Below are positions 1 to 4,858 of a DNA stretch of 7,545 nucleotides, piece after piece (position 1 is the first letter of the stretch; the number at the start of each line of letters is the position of its first letter). Both the position numbers and the translations under genes were made by a program. The DNA comes from Thermofilaceae archaeon. Lineage in GTDB: Archaea; Thermoproteota; Thermoprotei; Thermofilales; B69-G16. Below the pieces are notes generated by a model. The model was not told the origin of the DNA. It was given only the letters and a program-made list of their open reading frames with translations, and searched no databases. The stretch covers positions 1-7,545 of the forward strand of contig JALURF010000197.1 of NCBI GenBank assembly GCA_027017165.1, read 5' to 3'.

Positions 1-75
1 GTAATATCCTATACTCGACATAGATCTAACCGATAACACCTTCATCAAGCATTAAATACACACCAAAAGGGATTC

Positions 76-89
76 TCAACTATAGTTGA
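76..89. repeat. 14-bp perfect palindrome
   Basis: TCAACTATAGTTGA equals its own reverse complement. It covers the stop codon region of the PIN-like remnant. No function is assigned. Bases 1-75 next to it contain nothing I can identify. Confidence 0.5.
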
Positions 90-235
90 TAATTCTCTAA
101 TAATATGCAATCGATGCTCACAATTTCAGCGTTTATGCCTTTGCGAATATATTTACGAGCTATCTCAGCTAGCTCTCTTAACCTTCTCGCCCGTTTCGTA
201 ATGTTGAAATATTCTATCCAACCATAGGTATTCAT
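80..235 (-). pseudogene. Probable remnant of a PIN-domain (VapC-like) toxin
   Basis: This is a 51-codon reverse-strand ORF (ATG at 235-233, TAG at 82-80). Its first residues, MNTYGWIEYF, closely match the opening strand of archaeal VapC toxins, usually written as LDTYAWIEYF. Asn2 stands where the first catalytic Asp belongs. The rest is a basic amphipathic helix (about residues 14-33) and a segment ending in SIDCILLENYQL, which recalls the late PIN region around its third acidic residue. Intact PIN toxins are about 120-140 residues, so most of the middle and the C-terminus are missing. The frame stays open upstream for eight more codons before a TAA. No antitoxin gene is visible directly upstream. 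I infer an internally deleted, inactive toxin gene. A chance ORF is the alternative; the match covers only about ten residues. Confidence 0.42.
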
Positions 236-254
236 GACAGTACCAAAATATCCT

Positions 255-268
255 CTTCTTATAAGAAG
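255..268. repeat. 14-bp perfect palindrome, possible operator
   Basis: CTTCTTATAAGAAG is self-complementary over all 14 bases. It sits upstream of the reverse-strand PIN remnant, close to the transcription start predicted from the reverse TATA box. A dimeric DNA-binding protein could use it, but it is not the same sequence as the other palindromes here. Confidence 0.45.
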
Positions 269-283
269 TTTACATCAGGGAGA

Positions 284-295
284 ATCTCCGGAGAT
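284..295. repeat. 12-bp perfect palindrome, possible operator
   Basis: ATCTCCGGAGAT is self-complementary and abuts the reverse-strand TATA-like element. Its GC-rich centre stands out in A+T-rich surroundings. From here to the vapBC promoter (296-367) I see no gene. Confidence 0.4.
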
Positions 296-302
296 ATATA
301 AG
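295..302 (-). promoter_or_regulatory. Possible TATA box of the decayed reverse-strand toxin gene
   Basis: The reverse strand reads CTTATATA here, a good archaeal TATA element. Initiation about 25 bases downstream would fall near 273, some 38 bases before the ATG of the PIN remnant. One perfect palindrome (284-295) lies between the box and that start, and another (255-268) lies just beyond it. This would fit a leftover regulated promoter. It is a sequence-pattern inference only. Confidence 0.25.
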
Positions 303-367
303 TCTCGTACCAAGTTTTATACTCTTCATATCGACTTGTAATCTATATCTTGAATTTCGGATTTATA

Positions 368-412
368 CATGGAAAATACTTAAATACCATGCATTTATGT
401 AAATTCATGGTA
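368..412. promoter_or_regulatory. Probable vapBC operator: three alternating half-sites
   Basis: CATGG occurs at 368-372, its complement CCATG at 387-391, and CATGG again at 406-410, so the half-sites start exactly 19 bases apart in alternating orientation. The second and third extend to a 7-bp inverted repeat, TACCATG (385-391) and CATGGTA (406-412), with 14 bases between the arms. The array spans the TATA box and the predicted transcription start. AbrB-type VapB antitoxins are known to bind dyads in their own promoters, so this is where an autorepressor site would be expected. The binding itself is inferred. Confidence 0.5.
372..386 (+). promoter_or_regulatory. vapBC promoter (BRE plus TATA box)
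   Basis: A purine-rich BRE-like stretch (GAAAA, 372-376) precedes the TATA element CTTAAATA (379-386). Its centre lies about 24-25 bases before the ATG at 407, the spacing that gives a leaderless archaeal mRNA. This decides the antitoxin start: an in-frame TTG at 350 and an ATG at 389 would both lie upstream of the transcript. Confidence 0.65.
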
Positions 413-658
413 AAACCTATGAGTTATACCGCAAAAGTCACCAGTAAAAATATGGTAACTATCCCAGCCAAACTAGCGAGAAAATATGGAATCAAAGAAG
501 GAATGAAAATTAAGTTTGTTGAAACCGAGGCTGGAATACTGATGATTCCTATACCTAAGCTTGAGGACCTTTGGGGAGTGGATCGTCAACACGCCTCGCT
601 CATTATTAAAGCTATAAAAGAGCTTGAAGCCGAGCGTCGCAAAGAGGCTAGAGAATGA
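407..658 (+). CDS. vapB: VapB-type antitoxin, AbrB/MazE-family DNA-binding protein
   Basis: This 83-residue protein should neutralise the toxin encoded next to it and repress its own promoter. Residues 7-50 form a swapped-hairpin AbrB domain with the family signature KVTSKNMVTIPAKLARKYGI followed by EGMKIKF; the usual Gly-Gln after SK is here Asn-Met. The tail (51-83) carries an LEDLWGVDR stretch and then a charged helix rich in Glu, Arg and Lys, typical of the toxin-wrapping part. I chose ATG 407 because the TATA box at 379-386 places the transcript start there; ATG 419, four codons further in, is possible. An in-frame TTG at 350 extends the frame to 102 codons, but it lies upstream of the promoter. 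The last four bases overlap the toxin start (ATGA), so the pair is translationally coupled. Confidence 0.86.
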   Translation: MVKPMSYTAKVTSKNMVTIPAKLARKYGIKEGMKIKFVETEAGILMIPIPKLEDLWGVDRQHASLIIKAIKELEAERRKEARE

Positions 659-1053
659 AAAAATACGTGATTGATACCGGTGTTTTATTACTTCACCTCA
701 TAGGTGATGAAAGAGTTAGAACTTATTTCAACGAAGTAAGTCGAGGAAATGCTCGGGCATTTATCTGTGAGATAAATCTGGCTGAGTACTACTATAAAGT
801 TTGCGAAAAACTCGGAAAGGAGATTGCCGAGATTCGATATCATCAAATTAGGGAATCTGGTTTGGAAGTGGTCGCGGCAGGTGAAGAATTGACGAAGACA
901 GCGGGAGAAAAGAAGTGCAGATATAGGGGTAAATTATCTCTCGCTGATTGTTTTTCTCTAGCATTGGCTGAACTTAAGAAAGCAGTTCTCTTAACAACAG
1001 ATAGCGAATTAGCACAAATCAAAGAAATAAAAGTTAAGCATTTCCAAGTTTAG
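655..1053 (+). CDS. vapC: VapC-type toxin, PIN-domain ribonuclease
   Basis: A 132-residue single-domain PIN protein, the normal length for VapC toxins, which are Mg2+-dependent endoribonucleases acting on tRNA, rRNA or mRNA. The four acidic positions expected for the active site are visible: Asp7 in VIDTGVLL, Glu44 in NLAEYYY, Asp98 in SLADCFSLALA and Asp116 in LLTTDSEL. The enzyme therefore looks intact. The ATG overlaps the antitoxin stop by four bases (ATGA), with a GAGG ribosome site at 644-647. Production is expected to be limited by the antitoxin through both coupling and promoter repression. Cys38, Cys50, Cys88 and Cys99 could form disulfides in a thermophile. The RNA target cannot be told from sequence. 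Base composition is A+T-richer than in the genes further right, as is common for mobile toxin-antitoxin pairs. Confidence 0.9.
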   Translation: MKKYVIDTGVLLLHLIGDERVRTYFNEVSRGNARAFICEINLAEYYYKVCEKLGKEIAEIRYHQIRESGLEVVAAGEELTKTAGEKKCRYRGKLSLADCFSLALAELKKAVLLTTDSELAQIKEIKVKHFQV

Positions 1054-1112
1054 TAGCCTTAGGTGTTTGAGTTTGCAGAATTTATGTGAGAAAATTGGAG
1101 TAAAGAAATGTG

Positions 1113-1124
1113 AATTCTAGAATT
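1113..1124. repeat. 12-bp palindrome within a possible hairpin after vapC
   Basis: AATTCTAGAATT is a perfect palindrome 60 bases past the vapC stop. An alternative stem pairs AGAAAT (1104-1109) with ATTTCT (1122-1127). Either could mark the 3' end of the vapBC transcript or a protein site. There is no strong T tract, so I do not call it a terminator. Confidence 0.35.
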
Positions 1125-1155
1125 TCTTGAAAAGCTGAATAAATACAACTAAAAT

Positions 1156-1165
1156 GAGTTAACTC
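1156..1165. repeat. 10-bp perfect palindrome upstream of the MFS promoter
   Basis: GAGTTAACTC is self-complementary and lies about 35-45 bases upstream of the TATA-like element at 1200-1209. It could be a regulator site for the transporter gene, but a 10-bp palindrome can easily arise by chance. Confidence 0.25.
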
Positions 1166-1199
1166 GTCTAATCCTGCCAGCATAACATAAGATAGAATA

Positions 1200-1252
1200 A
1201 AATAAATATACCACGTTTATGGTTAACTTCCGCTACAACGGCGAAACGGTGA
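1200..1252 (+). promoter_or_regulatory. Promoter and ribosome site of the MFS transporter gene
   Basis: An A+T-rich TATA-like element (AAATAAATAT, 1200-1209) predicts initiation near 1230, giving a leader of about 30 bases. GGTGA at 1248-1252 matches the archaeal anti-Shine-Dalgarno sequence and lies seven bases before the GTG at 1260. This gene thus seems to use a leadered mRNA, unlike the neighbouring transcription units. Confidence 0.5.
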
Positions 1253-1259
1253 CCATTAA

Positions 1260-2471
1260 GTGGAGCGGAAAACAGAGTTCTTAGCATTTGCTACCATTTC
1301 CTCTATCATAGTTTTCTCTATGACTCTCTGGCAAACCCTCCTGCCGCTGTACCTGGATTTTAAAGGACTGAAGCCCTGGGAGATCGGAGTATCCGTAAGC
1401 CTAGTCATGAATCTCGGCCTCCTCCTAGCCTTCGCCTCCGGCTACGTGGTAGATTTAATAGATTGGCGGAGAAGCGCGATGCTGGCTATATTACTTTTAT
1501 TAGCGGCTACCTTGTTGCTGCTCTTCGCCCAGAATTTTATAGAATTCCTCGCCTTAGCGTTTATCACGGGTTTTTCAACTTCACTCATTACTCAAGCCAG
1601 CGTTAAAGTACTTGTTAAATCAAGTATTGAGAAAAGAGGTTTGCTGTACTCCTCTTACATGCTATTATCAAATTTGGGCAGGATAGCCGCTTCTTATCTC
1701 TCCGGCTTCATAGCCGCGGTATACGGCTATTCAACGCTATTTATGCTCTCGGCGGCAACTCTTCTACCCACATTCGGACTATTAGCCCATGGAGATTCCG
1801 GCAAGAAAAGTCGCTCTAGCGTGCCCGAAGCTTCTATGAGAAAAGTCTTAAAGCTCTATCTTAGAGATGCGAGGCTTAAAATACTCGTCTCCGCTCTGTT
1901 CCTACACGACTTTTCGGTGTTCATAGGCATCCCCTACCTGGTCCTATACGCTAAATACGTTATAGGCTTGGACGAAGTAGGAGTGGGAATCCTCACAGGC
2001 ACTAGGAGCCTTTCTCAACTAGTATTCCAACTCGGCTCGGGATGGCTGGCGGATAGAATAGGCGGTAGCCTAACTCTAGCAACGCATTTCCTAGCGATAT
2101 CCCTCGCCTATATAGCGTACAGCAACGCTAAGCAGTTTCTCGACGCTCTACTCATATACTCTTTTATGGGATTTGCTATAACGCTCGACCTCCCCGCGCG
2201 CCGTCTATTAATAACTAAATACGCGCCAGAAGAATATGTGGCAGCTATAAACGGCTTCGCCGATACAATTGCAGGCTTAGGGGCTATGCTCTCCGCCGCT
2301 ATTGGAGGATACCTATGGGATATCAACCCTAGCCTGCCCATTTTCGTGGCCGGAGTGGCGAATCTATCTACACTACCGCCGATATTATACTTAAAACATA
2401 GGAAACAAAGCTTTCAGAATATAAAGTCGAGATCGAGAGATTTCAAGGTTAGACAAATAGTTTACGAATAA
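1260..2471 (+). CDS. Major facilitator superfamily (MFS) transporter
   Basis: A 403-residue, strongly hydrophobic protein with about twelve membrane helices in two halves joined by a polar central loop (about residues 178-200), the normal size and layout of an MFS secondary transporter. The loop between helices 2 and 3 has the motif-A-like sequence GYVVDLIDWRR (61-71), and its repeat in the second half is GWLADRIGG (261-269). Such proteins move small solutes or drugs across the cytoplasmic membrane using ion gradients. No specific substrate signature is recognisable; the overall look is of the drug-efflux or sugar-permease-like group. The start is GTG 1260, because an in-frame TAA lies immediately upstream and GGTGA is correctly spaced. 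The C-terminal tail (380-403) is basic and cytoplasmic. The flanking genes give no hint of substrate. Confidence 0.9.
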   Translation: MERKTEFLAFATISSIIVFSMTLWQTLLPLYLDFKGLKPWEIGVSVSLVMNLGLLLAFASGYVVDLIDWRRSAMLAILLLLAATLLLLFAQNFIEFLALAFITGFSTSLITQASVKVLVKSSIEKRGLLYSSYMLLSNLGRIAASYLSGFIAAVYGYSTLFMLSAATLLPTFGLLAHGDSGKKSRSSVPEASMRKVLKLYLRDARLKILVSALFLHDFSVFIGIPYLVLYAKYVIGLDEVGVGILTGTRSLSQLVFQLGSGWLADRIGGSLTLATHFLAISLAYIAYSNAKQFLDALLIYSFMGFAITLDLPARRLLITKYAPEEYVAAINGFADTIAGLGAMLSAAIGGYLWDINPSLPIFVAGVANLSTLPPILYLKHRKQSFQNIKSRSRDFKVRQIVYE

Positions 2472-2530
2472 CTGCCTTTCGACGATTATGACCTAGTTTC
2501 TCTTAACGACTTCCTCGAGTAGCCTAAAGC

Positions 2531-2537
2531 ATAAATA
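2531..2537 (+). promoter_or_regulatory. TATA box of the five-gene operon
   Basis: ATAAATA lies about 29 bases, measured from its centre, before the GTG at 2563. Transcription should begin at or just before the start codon, giving a leaderless mRNA. No ribosome site precedes that GTG. The 91-base gap after the transporter contains only a pyrimidine-rich stretch around 2494-2504 that might end the transporter transcript. Confidence 0.55.
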
Positions 2538-2562
2538 TTCACGTATATTAGTACTTATCACG

Positions 2563-3480
2563 GTGAGAATAGGGAGAATTAGCCTCGGCAGATACACGCC
2601 TTTAATCCTCTCGGTTATTGTAGCTGTTTTAATCGCTAGACTCGCCCAGTTTCCCGGATTCGGCTTTACTGGAGAATATGAAATAGTTGTATCCGTAGAG
2701 AAATTCCAGTATATTATACTTGTTTTATCGATCTTATTTCTTGTAATACCGATCTACTACTATGATGTGTTAAAAGAATTTTTTAAAAAGTTTTTCAGAT
2801 CAAAAGCTAAAGCTAAGAAAATAGGATTGCCCGGCCATATCGCCCTATTATTTTTCATGGCATTTTTAGCGCTTATCCTCTTAAACCCACTCTACCAAAA
2901 ACCCAATGTAAAACCGGGGAACATCACGAAAAATGTGGAGAGAGTGGGAAATTTAACTTATATCCAAGAAGTTGAAGAAGTTGAAACAAGCTCGGTTAAT
3001 CAAACTTTAGAAATTATTCTCTCATATACTGCTCGAAAGGAAGGAATCGAATTCCCAGTAATGATTCTATTGTTTTTATTCGTGTTTATGATAGGCATTA
3101 TCGCTTTTAAAGCGTTTAAAGAAGTCTCTGAAGAAACCGTTGAAGAGGAAGCGGGAGAAGTTGTAGACGTTATAGAGAAAGCTCTTAGAGACTTAGAGAC
3201 TGGGGCAGAGTCTAGGAGCGTTATAGTTAGGTGTTTTCTAGAGCTTAAAGAAATAGTGTCTAGCAAAGGTTTCAGATTTAAGGAGAGCATGACTGTAAGA
3301 GAGGTTTTTGAAGGTATTGTGGAGATGTTCCCCGGAGTACCGCGCGCTCCTCTACGCCGGCTAGCGGGGATATTTGAAAAAGCCGTGTATGGCCATTATC
3401 CGATAAGCGAGTACGAGGAGGAGATAGCCCTCGAGAGTTTAAAAGAATTAAAGACCTTCTTCCTGGGTGTTGCTACTTGA
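2563..3480 (+). CDS. Four-helix membrane protein with C-terminal DUF4129-like domain
   Basis: 305 residues. Predicted membrane helices lie at about 12-28, 48-66, 91-109 and 165-183. The basic loop 70-87 (KEFFKKFFRSKAKAKK) should be cytoplasmic. Loop 110-164 should then be outside, and it carries three N-glycosylation sequons (Asn120, Asn130, Asn146). An acidic linker (187-200) leads to a cytoplasmic helical domain (about 205-300) with the DUF4129 pattern: an Arg/Val-rich helix (SRSVIVRCFLELKEIV), a Gly-Phe turn, T-VRE-F, an Arg-Leu-Leu-like helix, then F-KAVYGHYPISEYE. DUF4129 is usually found fused to or beside transglutaminase-like proteins and near MoxR/DUF58 genes; its biochemical role is unknown to me. 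The GTG start is supported by the leaderless promoter. The gene overlaps the next by four bases (TTGA). Assignment to DUF4129 is by pattern memory. Confidence 0.82.
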   Translation: MRIGRISLGRYTPLILSVIVAVLIARLAQFPGFGFTGEYEIVVSVEKFQYIILVLSILFLVIPIYYYDVLKEFFKKFFRSKAKAKKIGLPGHIALLFFMAFLALILLNPLYQKPNVKPGNITKNVERVGNLTYIQEVEEVETSSVNQTLEIILSYTARKEGIEFPVMILLFLFVFMIGIIAFKAFKEVSEETVEEEAGEVVDVIEKALRDLETGAESRSVIVRCFLELKEIVSSKGFRFKESMTVREVFEGIVEMFPGVPRAPLRRLAGIFEKAVYGHYPISEYEEEIALESLKELKTFFLGVAT

Positions 3481-3911
3481 AGAAACTAGTACTCCTCCTT
3501 CTGGTTTTTATGGCTTTTCTACCCTTAACCTGGTACTTGTACGGCTTTTCGAGCGGAGTAGGAGAGACTCTGTTTACGATAGCATTTTTCATATACCTCT
3601 ACTATATCGTATACCATTCAGAGATAGAATTCGAGTTTAAATCTTTTGAACATTTTAAATCTAGAGAAAAGGTTAAGGATAAAAGCTATCTAGCCAAGTT
3701 AAGCTCTGAAGAACCTCTCTTAGCCAGTTTAATTAGAGAGATCATCGCGGACTATTTATCGTATAAATACGAGCTAAGCCGCGAAGAAGTCAAGGAAATA
3801 CTTCGAAAGGGAGCGAGAAATTATATACGTGATGAAACTCTTTTAAAATTCTTACTGGGCGAGGGAGATCCCTCTGAGGTTTTGGAGAAGCTTGAAGAGG
3901 TGGTTGGGTGA
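3477..3911 (+). CDS. Small two-helix membrane protein of unknown function
   Basis: 144 residues; I do not recognise a named family. Two predicted membrane helices (about 3-22 and 29-47) form a hairpin, placing both ends inside. The cytoplasmic part (48-144) is highly charged and probably helical: ELSREEVKEILRKGARNYI (99-117) and the acidic end EVLEKLEEVV look like a small helical bundle. The start is TTG 3477, overlapping the upstream stop (TTGA), with a GGGTG ribosome site at 3465-3469. It ends in a GTGA overlap with the MoxR gene. Being locked between DUF4129 and MoxR genes, it is presumably a subunit or membrane adaptor of the same complex. Haloarchaeal MoxR/DUF58/DUF4129 clusters also include, as I recall, a small two-helix protein at a similar place (DUF7269); homology to it is unproven. 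Confidence 0.72.
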   Translation: MKKLVLLLLVFMAFLPLTWYLYGFSSGVGETLFTIAFFIYLYYIVYHSEIEFEFKSFEHFKSREKVKDKSYLAKLSSEEPLLASLIREIIADYLSYKYELSREEVKEILRKGARNYIRDETLLKFLLGEGDPSEVLEKLEEVVG

Positions 3912-4858
3912 AAATCGAGGAGGTATCGCTGAAGTGTAAAAGAATACTGGAGGAGGTTGGGAAGGTTATAGTGGGGAAGGAGGAAGTCGTGGAAAAACTC
4001 CTGTTGGCAGTTCTCTCGGATGGTCACGTCTTGATAGAGGATTACCCCGGCTTGGCTAAAACTTTAATGGCTAAAACCTTAGCTAAAACTCTGGGTTGTG
4101 AATTTAGACGGGTTCAATTTACCCCTGACCTGCTGCCGGCCGATATAACCGGGACCTACGTGTTCAACCAGAAGACGATGGAGTTTGAGTTGAGGAAGGG
4201 GCCGGTTTTCACGAATATCTTACTGGCCGACGAGATAAATAGGGCACCTCCGAAGACTCAGTCAGCACTCCTAGAAGCTATGCAGGAGAAACAGGTAACC
4301 ATAGACGGGACCACGTATAGGCTTAAAAAACCCTTTATAGTCATAGCGACTCAAAACCCGATAGAATATGAAGGCGTATACCCTCTACCCGAGGCCCAGA
4401 TAGACAGGTTTTTAATGAAATTGAGAATAGGATTTCCGGAGCGCGGCGAGGAGATTGAAATTTTAAAGAGGAGGCTCGCCTGGAAGAGCGACGTAATCGA
4501 GGTCGACGAAGTAGTGGATACGGATACTCTAATTGAAATGCAGAAAGCGGTTGAGGAAGTCTACGTAGACGATAAAGTGCTCGAGTATATTGTAGATATA
4601 ACCCGCGCTACTAGGGAACATCCAAGGGTCGAACTGGGGGTAAGCCCTAGGGGGACCGTGTTTTTAATGAAGTTGTCGCGCGCTAAGGCGGCGCTGGAGG
4701 GTAGAGATTACGTAATACCGGACGACGTTAAGTACGTGGCTGTGGAAGCTCTAGCCCACAGGCTGATTTTAAAGACGGAATTGTGGATTAAAGGTGTTAA
4801 AGCCGAACAAGTGGTAAAGGAAATAATCGGGAAAATCCCCGTCCCCAAGGGGTATTAA
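3908..4858 (+). CDS. moxR: MoxR-family AAA+ ATPase
   Basis: 316 residues, the usual MoxR length. The family uses ATP hydrolysis in a hexameric ring to remodel or mature partner proteins, commonly with von Willebrand A-domain adaptors. Visible elements in order: Walker A DYPGLAKT (45-52; Lys51, Thr52), with the Ala before Lys that is frequent in this family; Walker B ILLADEIN (104-111; Asp108, Glu109); sensor 1 Asn150 in IATQNP; the arginine finger Arg167 in EAQIDRF; and sensor 2 Arg248 in VSPRGT, in the C-terminal helical lid. All catalytic positions are present, so it should be active. There is no membrane segment, so it is cytoplasmic. Start GTG 3908 overlaps the previous stop (GTGA), with a strong GAGGTG ribosome site at 3897-3902. 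The stop overlaps the next ATG by one base. Operon order makes the DUF58 protein its obvious partner. Confidence 0.95.
   Translation: MKIEEVSLKCKRILEEVGKVIVGKEEVVEKLLLAVLSDGHVLIEDYPGLAKTLMAKTLAKTLGCEFRRVQFTPDLLPADITGTYVFNQKTMEFELRKGPVFTNILLADEINRAPPKTQSALLEAMQEKQVTIDGTTYRLKKPFIVIATQNPIEYEGVYPLPEAQIDRFLMKLRIGFPERGEEIEILKRRLAWKSDVIEVDEVVDTDTLIEMQKAVEEVYVDDKVLEYIVDITRATREHPRVELGVSPRGTVFLMKLSRAKAALEGRDYVIPDDVKYVAVEALAHRLILKTELWIKGVKAEQVVKEIIGKIPVPKGY

Noticed and set aside
157..175. Inverted repeat GAGCTA/TAGCTC with a 7-base loop.
   Set aside because: Six-base arms are short, it lies inside the PIN-like remnant frame, and no T tract follows; most likely chance.
350..406. In-frame TTG (350) and ATG (389) that would lengthen the antitoxin at its N-terminus.
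   Set aside because: TTG 350 lies upstream of the TATA box and ATG 389 lies only a few bases after it. The predicted transcript starts at about 407, and the added residues do not match the AbrB domain.
2108..2341. Reverse-strand 77-codon frame inside the MFS gene.
   Set aside because: Antisense shadow of a well-supported transporter; no domain, promoter or ribosome site.
3000..3290. Reverse-strand 96-codon frame inside the DUF4129 gene.
   Set aside because: Ser/Thr/Leu-rich antisense shadow of a Glu/Lys-rich coding frame.
3829..3876. Possible C/D-box small RNA: GTGATGA near 3829 and CTGA near 3873.
   Set aside because: No internal D' and C' boxes, no terminal stem, and it lies wholly inside a coding gene.
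3821..4027. Reverse-strand 68-codon frame across the small membrane protein/moxR junction.
   Set aside because: Overlaps two real genes on the opposite strand and resembles nothing.
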